The notes beneath the pieces are model-generated. The model had not been told where the DNA came from and ran no database searches. It worked only from the letters and a program-made list of their open reading frames with translations. The translations under genes were made by a program, and so were the position numbers. 64,000 nt of DNA from Stictocephala bisonia (lineage: Eukaryota; Arthropoda; Insecta; Hemiptera; Membracidae), in NCBI GenBank assembly GCA_035578905.1, contig JAQJVL010000030.1, positions 931,159 through 995,158 of the forward strand, written 5' to 3'. Shown here one piece after another: positions 34,808 through 47,900 of this stretch. Positions within the stretch are counted from its first letter, which is position 1, and every line of letters starts with the position of its first letter.

Positions 34808-37800
34808 GTAAGTTCAACTTCCAATTGGATTTTCTCAATACAAAGGCTTTGTGCATGAATGGATGCATGCTCCTGTATTGTACATAAAATTACCTAATTG
34901 TCTAACACTCTGGTAGAAAATATTTATGTACTTACTCCATGTCGAAACAAAATTTAATTCCCTTTAACTTTAACTTAACAGCTTAGTGTAAATATTATCT
35001 TGGAATCTTAATGCTATTTGTTTGCTTTTATATATAATAAAAATGCTCAAGATAAAAGGGCTAGTCGTGTTTTTTCATTACAACAGTTCTGTTTTCTTAA
35101 CAAAATAAGCTCTTGAATTGGTAAAGGTTTTGATACTACTTACTATCGGCACAGAAATTCTGTATATCCGAGTTTAAAGGTTGTTTACTCAAAACTAAGA
35201 GGCTTATGAAATATCCAATCACACTATTATTTTTCATTTCTGATTATACATTATGAAATATGCACTTTTAAGTAATTATCATTCTAGTTGGAACAAAGCG
35301 AGTACCGGAATTTTAACTAGTTTAACAGTCTATTAACTTTAGACTGTTTTTAATCAAAACCACGTTTGTGTATCGCATTTATATTTTAACACGCAATTGA
35401 CAGAAATGTTTTCTATAAGTTTTATGAATTTCAGAATTTTAACTTTTAAAGAATAAAAGTTATCATCAATTTCCTAAAACAACGTTCTCTTGGCTTCTAG
35501 AGATTGTAATATTAAGTACTTTGTCACGTTGTAATCTTTACGAAATTTATAGTTACGATACAAATATTTTATATTCGTTAGTAAATGCAGTAATTTAAAT
35601 CAATTAAAAATAATTTTATTTTCTTACGCTCATAAAAGTAGTGTATCAGAACTATACATTTCATAAAGATTAAAACGTGACCATGTAATTAGTTGTACGA
35701 CCTCTACGAAAAAGTAATCGATAAGAACCTTTTTTTCTTGAAACTGGAAAAATTCTGAAATTTATAAAAAAAATTGAAAACAAATAACAACAACATTAAA
35801 TTATAAATACGATACGTTGACGCGTTTTTGTGTAGTAAAATCGTAAAATTGATGAACACTAAAAATTCCGGTCTCTTTTTTGTTCCAACTAAGTTTCTAT
35901 TATTAAAACTTACAATAAAGTTTAAAAGTGCATATTTTATTACGTACGATTATACGAGGAAATAATGATGTGATTGTATTTTTCGTAGGCCTCTTAGTTT
36001 CTTAGTAAACGACCTTTAATAATAATAATAATAATAATAAATGTATTTATTGCTTTCACAGGTACAGATTAGTTTCACAGGCAAAAATATTGATCACAAT
36101 AAAAAGGCACATTTGATGAAACATAAAAAAAAAAAACTTAAAAAACTAAAGACACAATTATAACTTATGCGCCTAAATAAAGTACTCCAAATTATATAAT
36201 ACATTCTTGGTTATAATACAATAATATAAATACAATTTAAATACAACCAGACATAAGCTAAATTATTAAACATAAGATTAATTTGTAATGAAACAGATAT
36301 ATTAAAAACCAAAACAAACAAAAGAAAACATAAATACTGAAACCTGCGAAAAACAACTGCGACCCCAACAGACCAAGGGCCCAATTATGGGGGCCGCATG
36401 AAAAAAAAAATATTAATAATTATTAAGACCTCCATGCCTGTACAAAAATAACAATACTTAATTTTAAAAATTTAAGGATTAAAAACTCTTGACTCATCCA
36501 ATCAATGCTTATTTGAATACATTAATAAAAATAAAAAATAAGTATATAAAAAAAAAAAAATCCAAGAAATGAATTTGAATAACTAAATTAATTTAGGTTG
36601 AGAAACCTAGTCGTTCCAGCAACCCTTCAACGTATCAAGTCTTTACATGTTGCTCTGAATACTGCCCGTGACATGTCCACATCTACACCACCAGCTATAG
36701 AATTAAATAATATGATTGTAAAATTTAGAAAGGAGTTAGCATGAGCGGCAGTACGAGCCCCACCAGGGTATAACATATAGCCAGCACGCCTACCATAAGC
36801 CGGCACACACCAGTTTATCTTACTTAAGGTCGCTGGGTCATCCACAATACCTCTCATAACACCATGCAGGTAAAAAAGTTGCGCTAATTTTCGTCTCTTA
36901 GACAACCTCTCGAAATCAAATAAATTTAACATATCTTCATATCTAATATGCCAAATTGGATAATTTAACTGACCAAAATACTTAAAATACAACAATCGCA
37001 AAAATTTCTTCTGAATTCTCTCAATCATTTCACAATATAGTTGAGTTGATGGGGACCAAACTATAGATGCAAACTCCAATCTGGAGCGAACTAAAGATCT
37101 GAATAAAATTTTAAGTGTTTCAATGTCTCTAAATTCTTTTCCAATCCTTGAAATAAAACCCAATGAACAGTAAGCTTTCTTCACCACATTTAACATATGG
37201 TTTGAGAAACTCAAGTCATCTGTTATAAGGACCCCCAGATCATTAAACTGGTTCACTCTACGTAAGAGACAATCATTTATTTTGTAAGGAAATAAATATG
37301 GTGTTTTCTTTCTATGTATTGACATAACACAACATTTATCAATATTTAAAGTTAAAAGATTATCTTGACACCATTGTGTAATAGTATCTAAATCATGCTG
37401 AATGTCATTGTGGTCAAATGCATGTCTAATAATTTTAGAGATTTTTAGGTCATCAGCATACATTAAAGCACCTCGGTACACATACATTTAACCTCGGGTA
37501 CACAGAATTTCTGTGACCACAGTAGGATATATTATGACATCTTATTACCATGTGGAGGGTGGGTGGAAAGACATATGGATTTATTAGTTTCGAGAGTGGG
37601 TGGAAGGGTTGGTAAAGTGTTATCTCTTGGCGGAGATCTGTTTGATCGGTAGATTTAATAAATGAGTAAAACAAGATCAGTAAAACAAGAAATCTCGTAT
37701 AATAGAATTCTCTTTTACTAACATTTTATTGACATATAGTAAATACAAGTTGTATGAAAATATATTCCTATATAAAATAATTAATTTCCGTTCAACTAAT

Positions 37801-38161
37801 TTAAATTTTAACACTTTAGATCATGTAATAGTTATTTGACTCTAAGTTTGGCTTGCAAATGTTATCAGTGATAGTAGATGAGTTTTGTATAAGTGTAATT
37901 ACTTTTAAATACAACTTTCCAATTATGTGCCGTGAGACAGGTATTCATAATGTTATTGTTAACTCTTCTACCACTCCCCTTGAAAATTAGGGAGTCCATT
38001 TTTCATCTCTTATAACATTTTGTACTACAATTGCCCTAAACGAAAATTGTATACATTTATATTCTTAAACCTATTTAACTATGATCATATGTTGATATGT
38101 TGTATGAGAGCTTATTTCCTGTGTATATTTAAAAAGTTGAACCCTTAAGGAAACATTTACT

Positions 38162-38196
<35 letters not shown>

Positions 38197-40525
38197 CGGC
38201 AATGCTATGTAATTTAAAACTATATTACAAGTTGTTTTATTATTATTATTTTATTTTCTTGTATTTAAACAAACCCACATCGAATTGCAACAAAACTATT
38301 AATGTTTAACAGTTTTATTTTTTTAAATATAAATTAACCAAAAAAATTAACATATAATTACTATAAAACTAGTTAGCTGCTTCAATAACTACTGGTCACC
38401 CTTGCTCTCATTATAAGTGTGCTTATGAACCGCTCTAGTTGCTTGTATTGTTTGTTAACCGATAACTAACTCCATGCTTACAGTTGTGATATTTTTATTT
38501 GCTATAATTATGAAAAGGACGCTTTTAAATTCTCGCTGCCGAAAGAAATTTGAATTGGCTTTCCAACAGCTTTCATCTCCGCATTTCTGACATGTTTAAT
38601 GTATATACCGCTACTTGTTTGTGCTGTCTGCCTGCATCCTTCAAAAATATTGAGTAAGTATGTTTTTAAATGCTTTTTATGTATTGCCATTACTAATACT
38701 TAAGCCATTACTACACAATAGGAACATAAGAAAAATACATTTCTTTAACAACATTACCCACACTTTAAGCTTTTGCAATGTCGCTTGCTTTGTGTACTAT
38801 CAAATATATCTATAAAAAGACTACTAATACATTTATAATGTTATATACAAGTACAAATATATATGCTTCAATTCATGAACTTAATCGGATTTCAAAGGTG
38901 AAATAAACCGACAACCATGCACTTACCCAACATACGTATACGACAACTACAATCTTCAAATATACAATACTATACAATAAAACTCACTTACTGAATTTTT
39001 ATTTTCTACTTGATATAACTAATAGTCCCATGAACATTTACAGCTTCTTTCTGTGTACTTATGTAGATCGTTAAGTAAAAACAGTTGTTGTTCAATGTAG
39101 ATTTTTAGACGAACCATGCCTATTTCCATTAAGCGCCGCGACTCAAGTAAACGCAACACCACAACATTACTGTGTTGCGGATATTGCATACAAAGTAGAA
39201 CGGCGTTTACAGTAGATGTCTGTTGTTATAATAAGAGATATTGTAGATCTCTATTTTAATTTGGAATTGCAGGTAAATAGAAAACAATAATAAATAAAAA
39301 ATTACAACAATTCTTCATTTGTTGTTGTTTTTCTCAATTTTTTCTCATAGATTGAGCTGAAATCCTATTACAGAATAAACAGACGAAATGACAAAGTAAG
39401 AGTTAACCAGATACCGCTTGGCCAATTTAGTTGTGCCAAGTTCTAAATATAAAAAGTTTATTACATGTACTGCCTATATTTTCATAGCAATTATGTCCGC
39501 TTACATATTGTTAATATAACTATTTATTTTAGTATAAAATAACTATTTTAAGGAAACACAATTAGTTGCATAATTTTATCACATTTTGAGTCACTATTTT
39601 TACATTTTTACATTAACATTTTGTATGCATTTGTTCCAGAAGAGGTGTAGTACTGTACTACCCTAGGCCGGTCCATAGTCCTCAGATTATTGAGGCGGGA
39701 TATGCAAAAAAAGGAAGCCACACATTACACGGCAAGGTGGAACATCACCACAAACATACAGGCCATGTTGACCATATACATAAACATAGCGGTCACGGCA
39801 AACATAGCCACGATCATCACGGAGGCCACAAACACTCTCACAAACATCACGGGCACGCAGAACATGGCCACAAACATCATGGAGGCCATAAGCACTCACA
39901 CAAGCACCATGGTCATGGAGAACACAAACATCACCATCACGGGACTGGTAAACATAAACACAAGCACCACGGGCATCATGACCATGGTCACAAACATCAT
40001 GGCCATCATGACCACGGACACAAACACAGTGGACACCACGAGCACGGTCACAAGCATAGCGGGCATCACGAGCATGGGCACAAACATCACGGCCACCATG
40101 AACACGGCCACAAACATCACGGGGAGGCTCATCACAAACACAAACATCATGGAGAGGCTGGCCACAGTCACAAACATCATGGATCTCACGGTCACGATCA
40201 CAAACATCACGGCCATCATGAGCATGGGCATAAACATGCCGGACATCACAAACACGACCATAAACACCATGGTGAACACGGACACGGTCACAAACACCAC
40301 GGGCATCAGGACCACGGTCACAAACATCATGGACATTATGAGCATGGACACAAACACGATGGCAGCCAAAAACATGGCCACAAACATCATGGACATTATG
40401 ATCACAAACATGGTCACTCTCATGATGAACATGGCGCCCACAGTCAACCGCGCAAGACTGTCCAGAAAACAGCAGACCATGAGTTTGACAGTTTCATCGA
40501 CACTGAAGAAGATTTTGATTTTTAG
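34740..40525 (+). CDS. HRP2: secreted histidine/lysine-rich decapeptide-repeat protein
   Basis: Two coding exons are visible: 34740-34807 (signal peptide, phase-2 exit) and 39640-40525. With a start codon from an upstream exon the frame is 318 residues. The signal segment runs IIAALLGLCTVGAYHLVQA, cleavable after VQA. Next comes a linker with YYPRPVHSP, then from 39743 22 in-register decapeptides (typical unit HGHKHHGHHE, rich in Lys), a degenerate 23rd, and an acidic, aromatic end (EFDSFIDTEEDFDF). No separate first exon was proven. Options are the HRP1 promoter exon (also phase 0), or a 5' exon in 29-34.7 kb such as the weak ATG...CAG/gtaata at 30264-30278. The 4.8-kb intron contains an inverted-repeat element and a LINE fragment. 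Metal binding is inferred from composition. Confidence 0.8.
35171..36020. mobile_element. Long inverted-repeat (foldback-like) element in HRP2 intron
   Basis: The left arm (35171-35326) and right arm (35851-36020) are imperfect inverted complements over about 150 bp. Paired landmarks are AAAGGTTGTTTACTC with GTAAACGACCTTT, CTAAGAGGC with GCCTCTTAG, ATATGCACTTTTAA with TTAAAAGTGCATAT, GTTGGAACAAA with TTTGTTCCAAC, and ACCGGAATTTT with AAAATTCCGG. The 525-bp interior has no coding capacity. It resembles a non-autonomous DNA transposon with long terminal repeats. A LINE tail starts exactly at its right end. Confidence 0.65.
36020..37487 (-). pseudogene. 5'-truncated LINE with reverse-transcriptase C-terminal half
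   Basis: On the minus strand the open frame 37487-36627 starts just before the catalytic motif (LMYADDLKI). It continues through the thumb and C-terminal region of a CR1/Jockey-type reverse transcriptase (GVLITDDLSFSNHM, RSRLEFASIVWSP). The 3' untranslated part (36626-36020) ends in a TTA trinucleotide run, typical of the microsatellite tails of such LINEs. The remaining frame is uninterrupted, so the insertion is fairly young, but lacking 5' sequence it cannot move by itself. It lies inside the HRP2 intron and touches the right arm of the inverted-repeat element. Confidence 0.88.
38163..38192. repeat. Poly-A tract
   Basis: About 28 consecutive A residues in the HRP2 intron, perhaps the tail of a decayed retroelement. 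Confidence 0.9.
39743..40432 (+). repeat. HRP2 decapeptide array, 22-23 units of 30 bp
   Basis: The first unit starts at 39743 and the 22nd at 40373, exactly 21 x 30 bp. The 23rd unit (HKHGHSHDEH) is degenerate. The dominant form is HxHKHHGxxx. Confidence 0.92.
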
Positions 40526-40819
40526 GTGTGGAAGTATCTAACAGTTCAAATTGTAAAAATTGAAGTAGTATTTATTTGGGTTTAGAAATTCAATATAGAT
40601 CTTTATGTAGTAAAAATGTGTATACTTTTAGAAGGTTTGTGTCGATAATGTGTATTAACCATTTTGATTATTTTTAACACGATTAATCTATATTTGTTGC
40701 TTGCCGATTGGAAATGCTGTTTTTATGTAGGCTTCTAAACTAATTTATTTAGTTAACTTATCATCTGAGCCATGAAAAATAGCTGGAACAGAATCACTAG
40801 ATAAATACTTGTATGGCTA

Positions 40820-40825
40820 AATAAA
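40820..40825 (+). terminator. HRP2 candidate polyadenylation signal
   Basis: AATAAA about 295 bp after the HRP2 stop and before the HRP3 acceptor at 41078. If HRP2 and HRP3 are alternative terminal exons, use of this site would decide between them. Confidence 0.5.
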
Positions 40826-41077
40826 ATATAATTTTCAAACTAATAAGTATAGTATGTTTAAACTACGAACACGAAATGTAGAATTACGAAAGAAACAATT
40901 TCAGGAATGAAACTAATGGCTTCACGAATCTTGTAAATACAAAATTGATCTAATTGTTATAAAAAAATAAAAAAAAAGTAAAAAACAATAAATAACCACT
41001 GTACTTGAGTTGTTATTGTCAAGTCTGTGATCATTATAAAGAGACTATTATACTTTATTCCATTTGTTTTGTTCCAG

Positions 41078-44000
41078 AAAAAATCCTACTTTGAACCCAA
41101 TATTAATAAAGGAATCTAATGTAATAGATCGTACTCTACAAAGACATAAAAGGAAAGCTATACCAACGCCTGAACTAATCCATCATCATAAACATTTTGG
41201 ATTCATGGATCACATTCACGAGCATGTTGGGAATGCAAGGCATAGCCACATTCATCACGGCTATTCTGAACATCAGCACGAACATCAGGGCCATGGTGAG
41301 CATAGTCACAAGCATGTTGGGCATGCCAATCACGAGCACAGTCATGAGGGTCATACCAGCCATGCTCACCAGCACAGTGGTCAGTCTCGGCACGCGCACC
41401 GGCATGCAGGTTATGGAGAGCACAAGCACAGTCATCATGGAGAGTACCGGCATGGCCACAAACATCATGGCCACGCACAGCACTCTCATGAACATCATGG
41501 GCATAGTGACCATGATCACGCCCATCATGGGGAATATGAGCATGGTCATAAACATTATGGAAAGTCAGAACATTCCCATAAACACGCGGGAAGAGTAAAT
41601 CATGGGCACAAACATCATGGCAGACACGAGCATGGCCATAAGCACTATGGCGAGGCAAGGCATAGCCACGATCATCACGGTAGTGCCCAACACGCACATA
41701 GTCATAGTGGGCATTCCGAACACTCTCATCGACACTCGGGGCACGCAAATCACGAGCATGTACACCACGGCCATTCAAAACACTCTCATAGGCATGTAGG
41801 ACATTCTAAACATGACCACAGACATTATGGATCAACAGAACACTCGCACAAACATCATGGCAGTGCACAACATGCTCATAGCCATGCAGGACATACGGAA
41901 CACACGCACAAGCATTCCGGTCATGCGAAACATGGCCATAAACACTACGGTCACAGTGAACATTCCCATAAACATTTTGGCAGTGCAAGCCATGAACACG
42001 CACACCGTGGTTATAGTGAACATTCACATAAGCATTTGGGACACTCAGAACATAAGCATAGACACCAAGGGTACTCTCAACACGCTCACAAACATTCTGG
42101 ACAAGCTGAACACGATCACGATCATCAAGGGCAAGCTGATCATGAACATGAACACCATGGGCAGGCTAGGCATAGCCACAAACACACTGGTCACAGTAAT
42201 CATGAACATAATCACCATGGCAGTTCAGAACACTCACACCGCCACTTTGGTCAAGCACAGCATGCTCACAAGCATTATGGACAAAATACGCATAGTCACA
42301 AGCATGTTGGGCACTCTGAACATAGGCATGGACATCGAGGTAACGCAGAACACTCTCATAGCCATAGTGGACACTTAGAGCATGCTCATAGACACTATGG
42401 ACAAGCACAGCATGAGCACGATCATGTGGGCCAGACAGACCACTCGCACAGACACTTTGGCCAGGCAGATCACCAGCACTCACACCAAGGGGAAACCACT
42501 CATACACACAACCATGAAGGAACTGCTCAACATGAACACCGGCATGATGGTCAAGCCCAACACTCCCATCAACACACTGGCCAGGCAGACCATGAACATG
42601 TCCATAGTGGTGTCGCTGAACATTCGCACACACATGTAGGACAAACTGAACATCAGCACACACACCAAGGGGAAACCACTCATACACACAACCATGAAGG
42701 AACTGCTCAACATGAACACCGGCATGATGGTCAAGCCCAACACTCCCATCAACACACTGGCCAGGCAGAACATGAACATGTCCATAGTGGTGTCGCTGAA
42801 CATTCGCACACACATGTAGGACAAACTGAACATCAGCACACACACCAAGGGGAAACCACTCATACACACAACCACGAGGGAACGGCTGAACATGAACACC
42901 GGCATGATGGCCAAGCCCAACATTCCCATCAACACACTGGCCAAGCAGACCATGAACATGTCCATAGTGGTGTCGCCGAACATTCGCATACACATTTAGG
43001 ACAAACTGAACATCAGCACACACACCAAGGGGACACCACTCATACACACAACCATGAAGGAACTGCTCAACATGAACACCGGCATGATGGCCAAGCCCAA
43101 CATTCCCATCAACACACTGGCCAAGCAGACCATGAACATGTCCATAGTGGTGTCGCTGAACATTCTCACACACATGTAGGACAAACTGAACATCAGCACA
43201 CACACCAAGGGGAAACCACTCATACACACAACCACGAGGGAACGGCTGAACACGAACACAGGCATAATGGCCAAGCCCAACACTCCCATCAACACACTGG
43301 CCAAGCAGACCATGAACATGTCCATAATGGAGTTTCTGAACATACGCACACACATATAGGACAAACTGAACATCAGCACGAACACCAAGGAGACGCCACT
43401 CATACACACAACCACGAAGGAACTGCTGAACATGCTCACAATCATGCAGGGACTGCTGAACATGAACACAGGCATGATGGCCAAACTCAACATTTACATC
43501 AACACACTGGCCAAGGTGACCATGAACATGCACATAGTGGCGTCGCTGAACATACTCACAACCACGAAGGAACTGCTGAACATGCTCACAATCATGCAGG
43601 GACTGCTGAACATGAACACAGGCATGATGGCCAAACTCAACATTCACATCAACACACTGGCCAAGGTGACCATGCACATGTACATAGTGGCGTCGCTGAA
43701 CATGCTCACAACCATGAAGGGACTGCTGAACATGAACACAGGCATGATGGCCAAGCCCAACATTCCCATCAACACACTGGCCAAGCTGATCATGAACATG
43801 CACATAGTGGCGTCGCTGAACATGCTCACAACCATGAAGGGACTGCTGAACATGAACACAGGCATGATGGCCAAGCCCAACATTCCCATCAACACACTGG
43901 CCAAGCTGATCATGAACATGCACATAGTGGCGTCGCTGAACATGCTCACAACCACGAAGGAACTGCTGAACATGCTCACAATCATGCAGGGACTGCTGAA

Positions 44001-44609
44001 CATGAACACAGGCATGATGGCCAAACTCAACATTCACATCAACACACTGGCCAAGGTGACCATGAACATGCACATAGTGGCGTCGCTGAACATGCTCACA
44101 ACCATGAAGGGACTGCTGAACATGAACACAGGCATGATGGCCAAACTCAACATTCACATCAACACACTGGCCAAGGTGACCATGAACATGAACATAGTGG
44201 CGTCTCTGAACATGATCATAGACATAAAGGGCTAACTATTCATTCTCACAAACATGAAGGCACTGCTGAACATTCTCATCAACACTCAGCCACAGCGAAC
44301 CATGCTCATACTCACAATGCTGATGCAGAACACATACATGATCATCAAGGCCAAACTGAACATGATCACCAACATTCAGGACAGGCGGAACATAACCATG
44401 AACACGTTGCACATGGTGAACACGTTCACAAACATGATGCACAAACTCAACACTCGCATGAACATTCGACAAGTGTTGACAGTAAAGGTGCAGTGGTCCT
44501 TCCTACCGAGGATAGCACTGCTCATGCCACTAACACCAACCAAACGTCAGAAATGTTTCTAGCGGTACCTGACGTTTTGTCACTCAACATTACATCCTTG
44601 GTGGTTTGA
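41078..44609 (+). CDS. HRP3: giant histidine-rich decapeptide-repeat protein, main exon
   Basis: The exon follows TTTTGTTCCAG and is entered in phase 2 (first base completes a codon). It has no usable ATG before the repeats, so an upstream exon is required; with a 68-nt signal exon and a start codon the protein would be 1200 residues. A short basic segment (RTLQRHKRKAIPTPELI) precedes 110 consecutive in-register decapeptides (41181 to 44480). A non-repetitive Thr/Ser-rich tail ends in LNITSLVV. Early units are Lys/Ser-rich (HSHKHxG); later ones use Gln, Glu, Thr and Asp with almost no Lys and form 60-residue super-units. No signal exon is visible in the 550 bp behind HRP2. A small possible exon at 40905-40932 (ATG, phase-2 exit, gtaaat) joins in frame but would not give a signal peptide. 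Confidence 0.8.
41181..44480 (+). repeat. HRP3 decapeptide array, 110 units of 30 bp
   Basis: The first unit starts at 41181 and the last at 44451, exactly 109 x 30 bp. The pattern HxHxHxGxxx is kept throughout; in the final few units the Gly is sometimes replaced (for example by Ala). Confidence 0.92.
42471..43370 (+). repeat. 180-bp higher-order repeat inside HRP3
   Basis: Five nearly identical 180-bp blocks (six decapeptides each, opening HQHTHQGETT, with HQHSHQGETT in the first block) start at 42471, 42651, 42831, 43011 and 43191. A shorter, shuffled set of 120-, 150- and 180-bp blocks continues to about 44220. Near-identity at silent positions indicates recent amplification or gene conversion. 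Confidence 0.92.
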
Positions 44610-44914
44610 GTAAAACACTTTTTTTTCTTCTGAAACACTCTATTGCCTTTTGTTATGGTATATACAGTATTTCAAATGTATTTTATTGCAACTTAAATCC
44701 CAACGGTCTGTGAAGTTTTGTATTTGAAACTATTGAAGAGAAAAACCTAAAAATTAACTTTCGTTCCAAACTCCTGATTTATAATCTTAGTTTTCTTATC
44801 AATTATTCATTCATAGTCTTCATATTAACATTTTATCATTATTGACAAAATACTGATTGAACATAGACTGTGCGCGGCAGTGTTGCTACAAACCATATTA
44901 ATAACAAATATTAC

Positions 44915-44920
44915 AATAAA
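44915..44920 (+). terminator. HRP3 candidate polyadenylation signal
   Basis: AATAAA about 305 bp after the HRP3 stop. Several A-rich near matches lie nearby, so the assignment is tentative. Confidence 0.4.
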
Positions 44921-44929
44921 AAAAATCAG

Positions 44930-47900
44930 CTGATTGTAAAATTAGATTTTTAAGACTTCTTAAAGACAACTGTTTGAGTAGGCTAATGTTTTCATAAAAG
45001 AGCCCCCTCTTCACTCCTTACCTATGTTCAGCTGTCACTAACCGTAAGCACAGACTAATTATTGTTCAGTCAGTACTTACAACCTTTGGTTCTGGTACTT
45101 TATTGGCTGACAGAAAAATCCATGTACCCTGATAGTTTTAGAGAATTAAATAAATTATTGTTCTGTGAATTCAGGAGATTTTTCGTTTCCTTTAATACTA
45201 GTGTCTTCACATTTGTAAAATGTATTTTAAAATAAAATAATCATTTCAAATTACACAATAAAATAGATAAATGATTTGTCAGCTAGTTAAAATGGTCTGT
45301 AATTTTATTTGCTGTTGAAGTTACAAAATAATATGGTCCTAAAATTAATAGGCCCATTAAATTTACATGGGACTACACTTCACTACAGGACCCCGAAACA
45401 TCTGATAATTAGAAACACAAAATGTAATATTGTTTAGAAAATCTATTGTATATAAAATCGATGAATTTAACCAAAGGAACAGGAAAGCCACAATTTTTAA
45501 CTACTCACGACCATTAAGAAAAATAAATGAAATGGATTTACGTAAACAATGTAAATTTTAATTTATCACTCTGAAGTTAAAATTAAATTAAATTAATTTA
45601 TACTAACCCTAATTACCAATAAAATACTAAAAATAAAATAAAAATTGGAATACTAATAGTCTTAATTTGCAATTTTTCACGTAAAATTTAATTTTCTAGT
45701 TATCTCAATTTGTAGAAATAAAAAAAGATGAATAATGTATAGTATAAAATAAACTCAATGAAATGCGTTACATTATTGATTTCTGTTATTTATCTTCTAT
45801 GAAAAGAATATTTTTGTATAGTTACAACTTCTATATGAAAATGTAATAACAAATATGTTTGATTACTAATAAAGCAATGTGAAATATATGACTATTGAAA
45901 GTGTCTTGTCTACAAGATCTCCCCACCCTCAACATCCCTTCCTTCTAACCTCTTGTACGACTAGCTGGACGTTGAAGAAAATGTGTACTAGTATTATTAA
46001 GGCTATTAGACAATTGGTTTATCTTAGTAATTTTAATAAAATCTTTTTATCATGATTTGTTTAGTAGTAAATTTATATGTTTATTAAACAATTTTAATGC
46101 TGAAAGTGATATTTATTTTCCTTGCCTAGTTATTTAATACAAATGTTTCATTTTGTTTTATCACCAAATGCTAACTTATGGATTGGAGATCAAATTTTAA
46201 AACAATAAAATGATAGGAAATTATAACTAAGAAACATTTTTTGTTATGAATATATTTGTTAAAGAAGAGTCTATACGTTCAATTAATTTTTATGCAATGA
46301 ATAATTAAAGTTTATGTAAACTAGTTATAGTTCTGATAATAAATTTGTTTGCTTCTTTAATTAGAAATGTTTCTTTTTCAACTCTAATTTAGAGTTAATT
46401 TCATCTCTAAATTTAGATAAAAATCCTAATTTTGTGCAAGGAAGATAACCTTTTTTTAACAATAATTATAGTTTGTGCAAAACTGTTTTAGTTTGGATTT
46501 AAATTTGTTTGCTTATTATTATTTTTTAATGTTACATTTTATTTTAGCATTAAATATTTATGTTGGTTTTTTTAAGGAACATCAAGATCTAAGTCAGTAT
46601 AGGAATGACATAATGCCTCGTTGTCTAATAAATAACATGTATCTCTAGGTCCTTGTTTGAAGGCAGCACACATGATTTCCATGATTCAAATTTAATATAT
46701 ATTACATTAATATTGTATCATGGAAATAAGGTACTACCTTCATTTACAGGTCTGGAGTTTCGTTTCAATATATTGTACTGTAGGCATTCGTCAAACTAAC
46801 AAAATTTATACGATTATGTATTATGTGTGTTACTAGATGTTTTAATTTCAGTCAACAATCTGACGATCCTCAGCTATTTATGTATATATTTTTTAGTAGT
46901 TCAGATTATTGTAAATATATTAAATAATTATGTTCTACTCGGTAATGCAAGCAACCTCGGAAAATAGTGTTTTATTGTTAAACTCTTCTAATCTATCTTA
47001 ACCTAAAATATGTGTATATCATTATATTTTCATATTTCCATATTGATCTATTTGTTGGAATTGTTATATTAATCATGGGTGATTATATGTTATTTATTTT
47101 TTGGTTTATATTATGTTACTCTCTTTTTTTGTTTTCTAATTGTTAAAATAATTTAAAACGGTTGTTCATTTATGTTTATGATATTTAAATATTTTTACCA
47201 CAAAATGACTTTGTACATCCAAGCACTAAAAGAACTGAACGTGTTTTGCTGTTAATAGATGTAAGTCTGTGTAAACCATGAAAATCAAATAAATAAATGT
47301 AAAAACACAACCTAACCTATTAACAAAAGAACTATCCGAACTACTTCGGCAAGATATTTTCTCAAAATGACCTATCCGGAACTAATGACTGGAATGTTTT
47401 AATTGTCTTTGTCATAATGGTAATTTGTCAAGGCTTGCTGACACTGAAAAAAGCCCAATGTTATAAATTTGCTGCCATTTGTTATGACACACTGTGAACA
47501 AATATTATTTCAAACCAGCCATGTAGAGCTATTTTCACTGAAAAGTTGGCGGGAACCTGGTACGGGACAATTCCCTTTCTCCCTCTACTTCCCAAGTGTG
47601 GTTCACGACTGCATTGTTTCTGTTAATATTACAATAAGATAACCAGTGCTTTTGTTTCTTTATGAATACCAGTAATTTAACGCTTGTTAGTGTGCTAATA
47701 TTTATCTTTTCACTGTCAAAAAATCTATAATAAATTGAAACTAGTAAATTAGATATGCTTTTTTTAGTTTATGATACAATTTCACTGTTTTATTAAAACG
47801 CTAAAATTTATATCTAAATTGGATATTTAGAATAATTAATATGAATTAAAATTTCAATTTAAAAAAAGGTTTATTAAAATGCTTTATTTATTGATGTTTT

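Noticed and set aside
42166..44157. 663-codon minus-strand open frame inside HRP3
   Set aside because: Reverse complement of the repeat; no start context, splice sites or non-repeat coding sequence.
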